Translations under genes and position numbers: made by a program
The notes under the pieces: model-generated
What the model was told of the DNA's origin: nothing
Seen by the model: the letters and a program-made list of their open reading frames with translations, nothing else
The model's database searches: none
DNA from: Leptoclinus maculatus
Lineage: Eukaryota; Chordata; Actinopteri; Perciformes; Stichaeidae
Reading direction: 5' to 3'
Length of the DNA: 64,000 nucleotides
Assembly: GCA_032191485.1 (NCBI GenBank)
Contig: JAVDOI010000007.1
Coordinates: 754,501-818,500, forward strand
Shown: positions 11,782-23,779 of the stretch, one piece after another
How positions within the stretch are numbered: the stretch's first letter is position 1
Layout of the letters: each line of letters opens with the position of its first letter

Positions 11782-12577
11782 CAGTGGTTCTCAAGCTGTG
11801 GGGTGCGCCCCTCTAGTGGGGCGCAGTGGTATTACAGGTGGGGCGCAGGGGGAAATGCAGAATTTATTTCAAGAACTTTATTGAGAACTTCACATATTAC
11901 AAAAGTACAAAGTACATAAAACTAAGTCATTAATAAATACATGGTGAAATGCCTGTACTTTCATGTAAATGTTTACGTTACGCCGTTAACAGGTTACGCT
12001 TGCGCATGCGCGGCGGCCAAGATTCTTGGCGACTCACACGTGTAGCTTAGTGTGCTTCCCTTCGCCACATCCTACCTCTGTGAGATCGGCTCTTCTGCTG
12101 TTGCTCCTTCAAAACTAAACACAGATCTAAGCTCAACATTGAGCATGAACTGAGAGGCCGTATCAAGTCTGCAACCCCGTTTAAAAAGATGTGCAGTGGA
12201 AAGCAGCTCATTGCAGCCACTAATACTGATACAACATGGCTCAACATGAAAATTAAAGGCTTTTAAGTGCGCCTTATAGTGCGGAAAATACGGTAGTTAT
12301 TTTTTGCACAGATAGAACTTTATTTGCATTGTTCTAACAAAGTGGTTGCACATTGTATTTGTTTTTGTCTGATGGAGCAATCTGGTTTACCTGAAAGTGA
12401 TTGCAATTTTCTTTATTCTATTATTTTAAAAAGCACAGATGGAGGAGTCACAAAATGTTATTATTTCAATAAAAGTTCAACATGGACCATTCAGTTACAA
12501 TGTTGTTGGGGCGGTGCGGCATGAACATTTTTCTTCCTCCAAAGTGGGGCGTGACAGGAAACGTTTGAGAACCACTG
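11782..12577 (+). mobile_element. Internally deleted hAT transposon with transposase C-terminal remnant
   Basis: Inverted ends CAGTGGTTCTCAA (11782) and TTGAGAACCACTG (ending 12577) are flanked by an exact 8-bp duplication ATATAGTG (11774-11781 and 12578-12585). On the plus strand around 12057-12220, broken frames read like the hATC dimerisation region (TYLCEIG, KTKHRSKLNIEHELRG, CSGKQ), so this derives from a Charlie/ZBED-like transposase with most of the gene deleted. A motif of another element family (GTGCGCCTTATAGTGCGG) occurs near 12267. Confidence 0.85.
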
Positions 12578-12585
12578 ATATAGTG

Positions 12586-13018
12586 AATGTGTTAGCTAAC
12601 AGATACACATCCAGCAGACACAGAGCAACAATAGCATTTATTAGCTGATAGATCTTTGTCTGTCTTTGCCAGCTAGATGCTAACTTTGTCTGGTCACAGG
12701 TTGATAAAAGCAGGGAGATTGAACCAAAACAGTAAAGTGGCTGGCTGTAAAAATATCAAGCTAAAAGACGGCAAAACTGTGATAATTATCCATGGGTTGG
12801 TCACTATGAGCGACCTTTTTCACATCACACAGACACGTCAGACACGTCGGAGCCCAACGTCAAGCTGTGGACCAGAAAACCAAGCCATGAGTTGAAAGAC
12901 GCTAAAAGGCTTCATAGAACTGAAGGGAACTGTAGAGCTTCATCAAATCAAAATAGTTATTACTATGGTCCCTTGAAATGCCGTGTCTTACATTATTAGA
13001 TTTTTAATTAATGTGTAA
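12586..13018. other. No gene seen
   Basis: Spacer between the hAT element and the solo LTR, without coding signal. Confidence 0.4.
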
Positions 13019-13023
13019 GTAGC

Positions 13024-13366
13024 TGTGGTGGCGGGTCGTGGTTGGGCTCAGCTGCAGAGGGGACAGAGTGGTGGAGTGGTTCGGGGAACAGTGCTGGGAA
13101 GAGGCTTAATTAGCCTCTGCTGAATTCAACCCTTAATTGTGTCTCTCTCCCATATAAACACAAGCAGTGATGGAGGACCGAGATGAGAAGGACACAGAGA
13201 GAGACAAGCATAGACGGCGGGTGCGCTCGGAGGCACGGCAGGAGAGCGCACGATGAGGCCAGCTTGCACAATATGAAAATAAAAAGAAGCATTGAGAAAC
13301 TCTATTTGAGTGTGCTGTCCGTCATTGTGCTGGGGGAACCCACGGGGTAACAGAAGCCTTGTTACA
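13024..13366 (+). mobile_element. Solo LTR of a retrotransposon with 5-bp target duplication
   Basis: A 343-bp block begins TGTGGTGGCGG and ends GCCTTGTTACA (TG...CA type). It is flanked by an exact 5-bp duplication GTAGC (13019-13023 and 13367-13371). Inside are a TATA-like CATATAAAC near 13150 and an AATAAAAAG poly(A) signal near 13279, in the order expected for a plus-strand LTR. No internal gag/pol sequence or second LTR is adjacent, so it is a solo LTR left by recombination. The family (possibly Gypsy) is inferred only from the 5-bp duplication. Confidence 0.8.
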
Positions 13367-13371
13367 GTAGC

Positions 13372-15400
13372 ATTTTACTGTCGTAGTCATAGTGGAGTTA
13401 AGTTTGACTTCTTAAAGTTACTGCAAGGAACTTTTATTTTGTGTTGATCTTGGCGGTCCCTGTGGATGAAGTGGATTTAAGTGGGTCTGTCTGCTGTGGA
13501 CCGGTCTCTGCTGGAGTCTGAGCTGAAGGAGTTTCTGGTGAACCTGCATGATTTCATCTGACTTCACCAGAATCTGACCCGGTGGCTCCGATGACGAGCA
13601 TCAAGAATAACTCTATAGAAACAGACCATCTTCTCTCTGATGGTCTCTTTACTGATGGAGGTCTGATAGAGGATCGGGACTAAACTGAGACTGGTTCAGA
13701 ACCAGATCAAAGTTCCTCATAGTAACTTTAATAAACAGTGCAGCATAATTTGTACACTGACTTGTTTTTTAATGTAAAATCTTAATTTATTAAGTAACAA
13801 GTGACTACAGCTGTAGTAAAATATACAGTACTTCCCTCTTCATGTGGCGGAGCAGAGGAATAAAGGACTCTATTGTTTATAGAAGTCAGCAGACACTCAG
13901 AAAACACTCCATATCTCCATAACTTATGGAAAATGTAATAATTGTTCAAATATTTTCTTTTTCTCAATGAGATTTCAAGTGTACAATGTGTACTTAAGTA
14001 CAGAACTGAGTAAAAATATGTTTTACTTCCCTACTACTGTGTAAAACTGAATTGTTATGGTATTGATTTGAAAAATGAAACTGACGCATCTTAACATTGT
14101 TGGTCATTGATTTCACTATTTTCAACTGCAATGGACACTAAAAGAAAGCAAATATTCAAATGATAACATTTATTCATACTTTATTGTACATTAATTATCA
14201 GTTAACTGTGCATGTATAAACCTGTAATATGCTGTTTGCAGGTACCAGATCTAAAGCTACAATGTCTTACTAGGGTAAAATAAATCCTTTAATATAAACT
14301 AATACACTTTTCTTTTGAGGTGCTGTAGACCAATAGTCCAATAAATCCATTAGCTAGTTCATTAGCTTTGCTTTGGCCTGAACCCTTAACCCAATCATTT
14401 GAATATAACAGATATAAATAAGAAGAGCTGTAAAATAAATGTGGCATTAGGAATAAAAAGTCCCCTGAAATAAACAAATGTGTAATTATGAAATAAAAAT
14501 CTCCTTAAATGAATAAAAGTATACCTTTAAAATGAAAACATTTTCATTCAATTATTGAGCTATATTGACTCATTTAATACATTTGATTTAATAAGTGCAC
14601 TTTATAAAGAGGATATACTGTATATTAATCTATACATTTATTCATATATTTATTGATTGGTATGATTTATGTTATGGACGTATGTATTAATTTCATGGGC
14701 ATATTTAATATGTATTCGTTTCATATTGAATGGAATGGTCCATAGCATGTGGCAGCTATTTACCTGAAGATTAAGGAAACAAAACAAGACATACCATTGT
14801 ATTTATTTGTAATTCTTTATTTACATTTCATCAACGTAAACAACATATTGTCTCATTCCAGACAGGAAAGCTGCGTATTAACTGTAGAGAGGTCGGGCAG
14901 CTCAGCTGGTAGACTGGACACCACAGGAACAAAAACAATCATCTACAATATACTAATACTACAAGATCGATCAACTTTAAATCGGCATTGTTCTCGCTTT
15001 AGACCCGGTACCTGAATAAGCACAACAAAAGTGAAATGCATAATATTACAAGGACCTTAATATAAAGCGTTACCAACATGTGTATCCCAACCACACGGTA
15101 GTCCCGTAGTATCAGGTGAAGAGACAACATATAGTTTCATGCATCACATCAATATTAAATCTAAAATCATTGAAGTCTCATTTCTCCTGACAGAGTTGCT
15201 TGCTTGCATCTGCTACATTTTATATTAGTTTCAAATGTGCAGCTCACTAACCAGGAGAAGAAGAGTGTCTGTGTCTCTGCTGAACTTGGAGTTTGGTGTC
15301 ATGAAACATGTATGAGGCGTCACTCTGAGCACGGCCAACATCAGTCCCAGTAATGCTGATGTTTACTTTCCCACTGTCTCATAAAAGCTGTCATTTGCAT

Positions 15401-15401
<1 letters not shown>
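13372..15401. other. AT-rich, no gene seen
   Basis: No exon recognised. A short tRNA-like stretch (gtcgggcagctcagctgg) near 14892 is probably a decayed SINE head. Confidence 0.4.

Positions 15402-15453
<52 letters not shown>
15402..15453 (+). repeat. (CA)n microsatellite
   Basis: About 26 uninterrupted CA dinucleotides. Confidence 0.97.
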
Positions 15454-15454
<1 letters not shown>

Positions 15455-15560
15455 TTTATGATGTATGTCACCATTTCACAACAAGGAATGAAACAGAAGT
15501 GAATGCTCAGTAAGATGCAGGATTTCTTCTGAGGCACTAGTGTTGTTGGGGTAAAGCATT

Positions 15561-16580
15561 CTGGATGTACAGTGATGTCATTATAAAAGGCTGGATGTAC
15601 AGTAATGTCATTATTAAAGGCTGGATGTACAGTAATCTCATTATAAAAGGCTGGATGTACAGTAATGTCATTATAAAAGGCTGGATGTACAGTAATGTCA
15701 TTATAAAAGGCTGGATGTACAGTAATGTCATTATTAAAGGCTGGATGTACAGTAATGTCATTATAAAAGGCTGGATGTACAGTAATGTCATTATTAAAGG
15801 CTGGATGTACAGTAATGTCATTATTAAAGGCTGGATGTACAGTAATCTCATTATAAAAGGCTGGATGTACAGTAATGTCATTATAAAAGGCTGGATGTAC
15901 AGTAATGTCATTATTAAAGGCTGGATGTACAGTAATGTCATTATAAAAGGCTGGATGTACAGTAATGTCATTATAAAAGGCTGGATGTACAGTAATGTCA
16001 TTATTAAAGGCTGGATGTACAGTAATGTCATTATAAAAGGCTGGATGTACAGTAATGTCATTATAAAAGGCTGGATGTACAGTAATGTCATTATTAAAGG
16101 CTGGATGTACAGTAATGTCATTATTAAAGGCTGGATGTACAGTAATGTCATTATAAAAGGCTGGATGTACAGTAATGTCATTATTAAAGGCTGGATGTAC
16201 AGTAATGTCATTATAAAAGGCTGGATGTACAGTAATGTCATTATTAAAGGCTGGATGTACAGTAATGTCATTATTAAAGGCTGGATGTACAGTAATCTCA
16301 TTATAAAAGGCTGGATGTACAGTAATGTCATTATAAAAGGCTGGATGTACAGTAATCTCATTATTAAAGGCTGGATGTACAGTAATGTCATTATTAAAGG
16401 CTGGATGTACAGTAATCTCATTATAAAAGGCTGGATGTACAGTAATGTCATTATTAAAGGCTGGATGTACAGTAATGTCATTATAAAAGGCTGGATGTAC
16501 AGTAATGTCATTATTAAAGGCTGGATGTACAGTAATGTCATTATTAAAGGCTGGATGTACAGTAATGTCATTATAAAAGG
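15561..16580 (+). repeat. 30-bp minisatellite, 34 copies
   Basis: Thirty-four 30-bp units of the form ctggatgtacagtaatgtca plus ttataaaagg. Two sites vary: g/c in aat(g/c)tca and a/t in tta(t)(a/t)aaagg. The first copy also has agtgatg. Because 30 is a multiple of three and the unit lacks stops in one frame on each strand, frames of about 350 codons run through it on both strands (10-residue repeats such as MYSNVIIKGW). I see no evidence that either is translated. Confidence 0.97.
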
Positions 16581-16929
16581 CTGGATGTGTTCCACTAGAT
16601 TACAGATTAAACTGTACATTTTCAGATAGCTTGTAAAAACTATGACCTTCTCATTTGAACTATTTTCATATATTTGGGGGCCAAGAAAGACTGCTGGAGA
16701 GATTGATGCTCATTCACTACATTGTACATTCAAATGTTTATAAGGCATTTCCTGTTTGGTCCTTCTTATAGGTGAACAAACCCACTGATACCAACACCTT
16801 TCTCTTGTCCATGATATCTTCCACTGCTGATATTGTTGAAATTCCTCTTTAAACAACAAAGTCTATAACACTTCCAATAGAAGTCTATTTCCTGAACACA
16901 TTTAAAACGTTAATAGGCATTTTACTCTT

Positions 16930-17360
16930 TCTTTTAGACTTGCCATCAAGGACTTGACCTGAGTCTTGCTTTGACAAGACCTAGGACTCTATTAGTTTTA
17001 GACATGACTGAGACTTTTTTGGTATAAAGGTTTTTCCCCCATAAAATTTCCCCCAAAACGTGCCTGAGACACTTTGCATTAAAGCCCTCTCTCCAGCTCT
17101 GGCTATGTGAGACTAGGCCTAACTGACTTGAGACTTGATTTACACTTGTCTCAACTGACTTTGACTTGTGACTTGCTCTGAAAAGACTTGAGACTTGACT
17201 GAGTGTCATGGACTAGGTACTAGGCTTGTTACTTGTCCTTGTCACAACTGACTTGTGACTTGTTATCACAAACTTGAGACTTGGCTTCGGCTTTGACGAG
17301 ACTTAGGATTTGACTTGGATTTGTTTTTGTCAACTTGAGACTTGACTTGGACTCGCTCCA
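16930..17360. repeat. Degenerate gacttg-rich tandem repeat
   Basis: Irregular repetition of gacttgagacttgact-like words with drifting spacing, looking like an old simple-sequence array. No gene. Confidence 0.7.
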
Positions 17361-20300
17361 GTTATAAACAGCTCTCATCATGATGAGTGCTGTAAAGAGC
17401 TGCTAACTTGTCAACCGTCAGTGGAGAACCTGAGCTTCTGATGATGGTCAAAGGCTCCAAAGGTTTACTACCTCAGCCCGGGGAACACACTAAATAAAAA
17501 GGAAAACATTATTGGTGCAGTTTGTGCAGTCTTCTGTAGTTCAGCTAAACTGGGGGCAGATATGTGGATCCTCTGCAGCCTCACAGCCACTGAGGATCCA
17601 CTAATTATCACCTCCAGGCCACAAAGTGCTGTCTCGTTAGACCACTGAGGAGCTGGATGGACTCACTCTCTTCCTCTCAGTCTCACTCATTCCCTCCTTC
17701 ACACTGTCATCATCCTCTCTGCTGTCCCTCCCTCTTCCTCTCAGTCTCACTCAGGCCTCTTCCTTCCCTCCCTATAATTCACTTCCCCCACTGCCTCCCC
17801 CTCTTTTAATAGATACCATTATAGAGAGGATGCGAGGAATCCAGCCTTCTTAAAGGATTACAATGATGCACGAGTATGCCCAGTCATCAAAACCGCTTTA
17901 CTCATTGTCTCGATGAGCAATAAAGTATTTCCATGGATGACTTGCCATAAAAGCTGAAACCCTGCACCTATATTGTTCGGGGGAGTTATCATATACCTCA
18001 TAAACAAGTCTCATAGCCTCTCATACCATCAAAGGCCCTGTAAACTTAGCACATCCAATGAGCCGTGAGCATGCACACACACACCAGTGTGACAACGTAG
18101 CACTTAACGGCAACTGAGTGATTAAAGCCAGCAGGGCACTCCAGTGCCCACTCCGGTGCCTTGAAGGGAGCGCTAATGATGCAGCATCAACCTTTGCTCA
18201 CGCCTCATTGGCTCACGCTTCCACTGAGCCACTGTTGACTACACTTTGTTAACACTGTTGCTTGATTGGCTCTGCGCTTGTCCATCAAATAGGTGAATTA
18301 GCAAGAGCCTAGCTTTTTATCTTTGTTGGCAGAGGAATGTGTTGAAGAGAGAAGAAGTGTGGGGAGAGAATAAAACCAGCGATGTAAAGCGTCATCAAAC
18401 AGACTCCATTCAAACTCAAAAACAAGCGGACGAGTAACGTTATACAAGCGATGGGCTCCAAGGCCTCGTACAAAACACTTTACACAGTCGTGACAAAACA
18501 GCAGCGGCTGAGTGGCTGCGACGTACAGCAGTGTGTGCGCTGGTAGTTCCGTTAGCTGTTAGCTGTTAGCTGTTAGCCAAACACACCATCCAAAACACTA
18601 AACGTGAGCAAACCGTTTCCCGCCACTGTGTTTCTGGTCCCAGGGTAGCAGCTGTGTTCTCACTAGCGACCCCTACAGGCCTGGAGCCACTGAAGCGTAG
18701 TGAGTCAGTGGCAGCATGAACGGGTTATAAAAGGTCTTCTGAGAAAGTGTGAGGCTCTGCAACCACAAGAGGTCCTGGAGCATACGGCCCGAACTGGACA
18801 CACAAAATATGATGCAGTGTGCTGCAGCAGAAATGAGTGGTGAGTAAGGGGTGCAGAAAGAGGAGGAACGGGCATGAGAGAGGAGGACTAAGGGTCCATG
18901 GGAGCCAAGACAGACGGGAGGAGACGGGAGTCCTTGGGGATCTGGTTATCAGATTAGGCAGAAAATGCTACATCAGCAACATTTCAGCATGAAAATGAAA
19001 GCTATCCTGGCAATTCAAAAAAATCAATCTCCCATTTCTAATTGGATAAAACCTACGACGAGAAAACCAGCTCACTATAGAATCACATTAAATTCTCATA
19101 CACCATTCAATTTCATCAAAGGTTCCTGTGGGCCATATATATAGGGAACACACGAATACATTATGTTAACATTTGATTCTAATTCTGTATGTAGAGCAGA
19201 GGTCAAATTCAAAGTATTAGTTATCATTGCAGTTATGCAAATATAACTTCAGTTTGCTGGGTGACGGGCAGGTACAACATGGACTTATACATCGATTCCT
19301 ACAAACAAGATGAGATCATAAAATGTGGAAATGAAGGCTTTTACTTTGTTAATATTGTTGAAACTGGGGATGGGTGATTTTGCCTTACCATAAACTCAGT
19401 ATATGGGTCAATGGTAATTAGACTAATGAGAAAATATTCTATTATGAAGTGCAAGCCTGACAGACTCACTCTATCATCATGAAACACACAGAAACCTGTC
19501 TGTTCACCACGACAGCTGCCTGGAGAAGAAATAGGATAAGAAGCATGAAACATCAGCACCAGGCAGTGAAAGCTGCCTCTGTTCACTCGGAGATGTCTCC
19601 TCAGTACACACCAGGAGAACAGACCTGCAGCCTGCAGCGGTCTAAGAAGTCATCACCAGAACTCTTGTAGCTGTAAACAGGTCAGCGGAGGTGTGGGATT
19701 AAAGGAAGCTGGGAGGAGTGGGCTTGATGAAGAATCTGTCAGAAGAAAAGCCTCTCGCTCTGCTGCTGCTGAGTGTGTGACGCCCGCGCTGCTGCCTTTC
19801 CTCCCACTTGTAGGGAACTACAGAGAGGCATGAGAAGAAGCTGCTGTGAATTCTCTATGAGGATCTCCTGCATGCAGAAAACACACTATGGGTGGTGTAC
19901 AACATACAAACTGTCTCCCAAACTGGGCCTTGTGCACATTTCCATATATAGCTCAACCAGGTCTGATGCACCACGCCAATCTACGGCGGAATTGCCCGTG
20001 GAGTGCTGAGTAGCGTTGGTTATGACAGCAGGGAGATGATGAGGGATCCTTTTCCCCGTCATTAGTGTTGTAACAGCGTTGACAGGGAGCCACTAACGTT
20101 CCTGCCAAGTCCGAGCCGCCTGTTGGTGAGGGGGCAGCGCTGACTCCCATTCAAGTTTCTTCTTCATATTTTAGAGATATGAGTCGGTATATAGGACAAC
20201 AACCTGCTGCACACTGTCTTCTTCACTTGCCTTCAGAGATAGTTAGTGAACGCATTGATTCACACGGCCATCCTTGTGTCAGTTTCCCCCGAACATGTGC

Positions 20301-20789
20301 AGCAACATGATTCTGGCATGTTATTGGCCACAGATCCCTGGAGGTTATCATGTGGAGCTGAGGAAGCTGCAAGCTGTCCCAGCTAGCTAGCTAGCTAGCT
20401 AGTTCCACTAGCTTCTGTAACTCAGTGCTATCCCTCATTCTTACATCAGTCTGTGTAGAAACTTATGATGAAGGAGCATCATCTTCACTGTGCTACCCGT
20501 TGTGATTTTAAACCTACATTAATGATCATGTTGACCACATGAGACAACATTCACTCTCATGCTGTTCATCTGCTCCTGGCTCTTTGGATGCTCTCTGGGT
20601 TTCTTCCTGTCACTGGTCATGTGATCCAGAGTTAACGCGACAATATTGATGATAGCAGCTTTAACAAAGTAAACAACAATGTATTTGTCAGCATACAAAG
20701 AAACTACATCTCCCATGAGGTTTTACTCGAGCAAAGGTGAACATGACTTCTGGTTCAAGTAGTTCTCTTGAATACCTATGTTGAATACA
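17361..20789. other. No gene recognised
   Basis: No exon identified. Short tandem words are present: ttagctg x4 near 18555-18580 and (agct)n near 20383-20402. ORFs are short and featureless. Confidence 0.4.
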
Positions 20790-20852
20790 CTTACTGTAAG
20801 TCGCTTTGGATAAAAGTGTCTGCTAAATGACTGTAATGTAATGTAATGAACA
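20790..20852 (+). mobile_element. 3' tail of a fish SINE/LINE
   Basis: The words GTAAGTCGCTTTGGATAAAA and GTGTCTGCTAAATGACTGTA are followed by (atgta)n. This is the common 3' end of fish retroposons with a short repeat tail. The 5' part was not recognised. Confidence 0.6.
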
Positions 20853-21779
20853 TCATTGTAACTGTTTGTGCTTCATGCTGCATTCACGCGATTTGGACCG
20901 AATGCAAAGAACACAAAAACCTTGTTATTTTGACGTCATTGCTCTAAGATGGTTACCCGTAGTGCTAGCCTTAGCCACGCCCTTTTATTAGCCTGAAATA
21001 GCATTACTTATTTCTATTAACAAGTCAATCTAGACAGTTTAGCACATTAAGAGGGAGTTATACATTGTTTCTGATTGCAATAATGATAATATTGGATTTT
21101 GTTGAGATGAAACTGACAGCGACGTCGGCTTTGCAGCCACTTTACAAACCGCTGACATCTCAGAGTTTCAACTGGGAGGCTGAGACAAACCTTTATTTCT
21201 CTCTCGGCTGCTTGTAGTTACGGTCTAAACAATGTCTCGACAACAACAGCATCTTCTAATGTCATCTTTGACCTTTTTGGCTGTGATCTCTGCTGTCATG
21301 TCATTCCTGTCCCGTGTTTGTTGCCATGTTGGGGGTTTCGGGTTTGTGGGAAACAGAAGTATTAGAGGGAAACCTTTTACGTGGATGTCCAATCAGTGTA
21401 GATGGTAAATGAAGTCCACTGATAGAATAAAGCTGCTATAGTGACTGGGGACTGCTGCAGAGCCATGCCGGCTGTGTCTCATGTACCAGAATGCAATGCG
21501 CGCCAGTGGTGATTTTACTACATCTGATAAATAAAAGAAATAAGGCAAAACGTCAGTGAAGTGAAATATTAAAAACACCTGAACCGAAAAAAACAAAGGT
21601 ACACCTTCTGAGACGGGCTGAACCGTGTTAACTCGTTATTAAACACTTCATTCAAAGTGGACAGAAAAAGAATAAAACTCAACTCAACCATTTGTCCGTT
21701 CGTCTTTCCAACAATGAGAAACTCTGGTTTGGTAGAAATAAATCCTTATTCCACTGAGTAAGATAGACAATATGTCGGC

Positions 21780-22148
21780 TCACGCTGTTTTCCTCGCTCT
21801 GCGGGTCTCGGTTGTCTTCCTGAGGAAGGTCTCCAGCAGCCCTCTGTCGTCGGCGACAGCATCCAACAACAGCTGCCCACGCTGACATTCATCAGAGCAG
21901 AATGATTCTGTCTCAGATTCTGGAGGGGCCCTACCAGCCTCGTCCTCCCACTGCAGCCTGGAGGGGCTTCTAGTGTCCGAGTCAGTAAAGAATCCTCCAG
22001 AACATCCTCTGCACTCGTATTTTAGGATGTCATTTTCGCTGTTGGAAACGTAACACAAGCGACAGGAACAAGGAAGCTTTAGAGCAACACTCTGTAGTTC
22101 TTCCTCATACCAAGTATGTGGCCCCAGAGACAGACCAGGAACAACCAC
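21780..22148 (-). CDS. Exon-like cysteine-rich ORF, unidentified
   Basis: A 122-codon minus-strand frame ending in TGA at 21782-21780 has no internal ATG and is stopped just upstream of 22148, so it is not a complete gene by itself. It has paired cysteines, CSCRLC, then CRGC, then FCSDEC, which could bind zinc, followed by a polar tail rich in E, R and K (LRKTTETRRARKTA). A good acceptor (tgttacgtttccaacag on the minus strand, ending 22039) would start an exon at 22038 in this frame. It may be a terminal coding exon, a retrocopy or chance. I do not recognise the protein and found no upstream exon. Confidence 0.25.
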   Translation of the reverse strand: MVVPGLSLGPHTWYEEELQSVALKLPCSCRLCYVSNSENDILKYECRGCSGGFFTDSDTRSPSRLQWEDEAGRAPPESETESFCSDECQRGQLLLDAVADDRGLLETFLRKTTETRRARKTA

Positions 22149-23261
22149 AGGTGTTGTTCACAGTAGATCTCTCACTGGGAGAGGGAGAGATAAGGTACAC
22201 CATCTGAGAATGACCAATGACAGACTACGGTACTGTATGAGGTGACCCACACTGCATAGTGTCCATCGAGGTTATGTTCCAAGATTGGACCTTTTTACAT
22301 TTTATGTTATTACAAATATCAAATGCAGTTTCCTTACACATCTCTTTGGCAGAGGTTATGTTCCCTCCTAATATCTCTAATATCTCTCTCATCACAACTG
22401 AGAAACTTCATCTGCACTTCCAGAGCAGCGTCGTGTTGAATGAGCTCAGTGGTGGCTGCTCATGTCCAGATGTTCCTCACAACGCACAAGACAACTTGTG
22501 TGTTGGGGTCAAATACTGTTTTCATTTATTTATTATTTATTTATTTATTTTGCACAATTCAAACAATAAAATTTAAAATAAACAAACATAACAGAGATAA
22601 ATGAATATCACAGAGCAGGAAGAGGCAGAAAGACAACTGGGCTCATTTGAAGCCTCCAACCTATATAATATTACAATTTTACAAAATTACAAACAACATA
22701 AAATATGCACAAGACATTACATCACAACAAAACAAACAACAAAAGAAAGAAAGAAGAGAAACATCAATAATCATCTGTGCTACAGTACAATGCCTTTCAT
22801 TATGACATTATGACGTCATCCTCGTTCCAGTCCAGGTGCACTGTGGGACATGTCAGAGATGATTGATACCTCTCATGAGTAAACAGACTACAGCTACACT
22901 GGTGTGTTCAGGGCCCGGTAGCTGGGGGGGAAAGGAAAGAAACGATATTAGCAGGTCTGTCAAGTACCAAGCAGTGGGATACATTACAGCCAGAAGCAGC
23001 TTTAAAACAAGTTGGGGCCCTGCCAAGAACGTCTCAGAGCAATATCTTCAGCAATATGGATTCTGCTCTAGCTGGCACAGGGCTCTCTGATCATATTTAA
23101 TATTGTATAGATATAACCTGCTGGGAAATCACGTCCAAGATGTCTACGGGGATCAAATGAACCTACAAACTTCAACCGGGACTGATGTGGAATTCACAAA
23201 TATGTAGCTCCATTAGTTTCCTTCTCTTAACCAGCTGACATGTAGAGGAGTTAGAGCAGTG
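22149..23261. other. No gene; probable retroelement-derived stretch
   Basis: Contains an AT-rich (ttta)n patch near 22526-22550 and the words GGCAGAAAGACAACTGGGCT and CATTTGAAGCCTCC near 22626-22657, which resemble a dispersed fish repeat. Family not assigned. No exon seen. Confidence 0.35.
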
Positions 23262-23425
23262 CTGCTGGTTCACATGTGTCCTTAAGCAAGAAGCTGAACG
23301 GTGTGTGACTGCTGCTGCTCCTGGTGAGCAGGTGGAACCTTGCATGTGAGTAAATGTGTCTGTAAAGCGCTTTGAGCAGGCCAAAGACTAGAGCAGCGCT
23401 GTATGAATATAGAGTCCATTTAACT
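23262..23425 (+). mobile_element. Decayed SINE remnant
   Basis: Shares the diagnostic words GTGTCCTTAAGCAAGA, GTAAAGCGCTTTGAG, AAGACTAGAGCAGCGCT and GTCCATTTA with the SINEs at 39660 and 59200. The copy is diverged and lacks a recognisable promoter head. Confidence 0.55.
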
Positions 23426-23779
23426 GACCTGGTGTCTGTGATTTTACTACTGACCACAATACTTCATCCTATATTACTCACCAAGGCTAAATTGCACTCA
23501 GGTGCAATTCATTAATGGCAAACATGACATAACTATTGTAGTCTTGCTGATTAAATGAATGCAATTCATATTGTTTTAAAGTTCTTTTTATATTCTGGAT
23601 CCACATTATGGTCCAATCATACACAAAGTTAGCTTTACTGAGCTGAACAGTGCAACACTGCCACCATAGGGACAAATGAGGAAAGAGTAGAAACAACCAT
23701 TCTCCATCTCACATGTAGGACAGTTACAATGAAATGTAATATCATCTATATCAACTGTATCCTTTAGACCTCAGTAGTA

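Noticed and set aside
12047..12247. 66-codon minus-strand ORF in the hAT element
   Set aside because: Shadow of the plus-strand hATC remnant.
14885..14960. tRNA-like stretch
   Set aside because: Only an A-box-like segment is visible, no B box or acceptor stem; probably a decayed SINE.
15561..16580. CRISPR-like direct repeats
   Set aside because: Units are contiguous with no unique spacers, and the genome is eukaryotic; this applies to the other minisatellites as well.
15537..16629. Frames of about 355 codons on both strands
   Set aside because: They are the 30-bp minisatellite read in frame; both strands are open at once, and there is no splice or start context.
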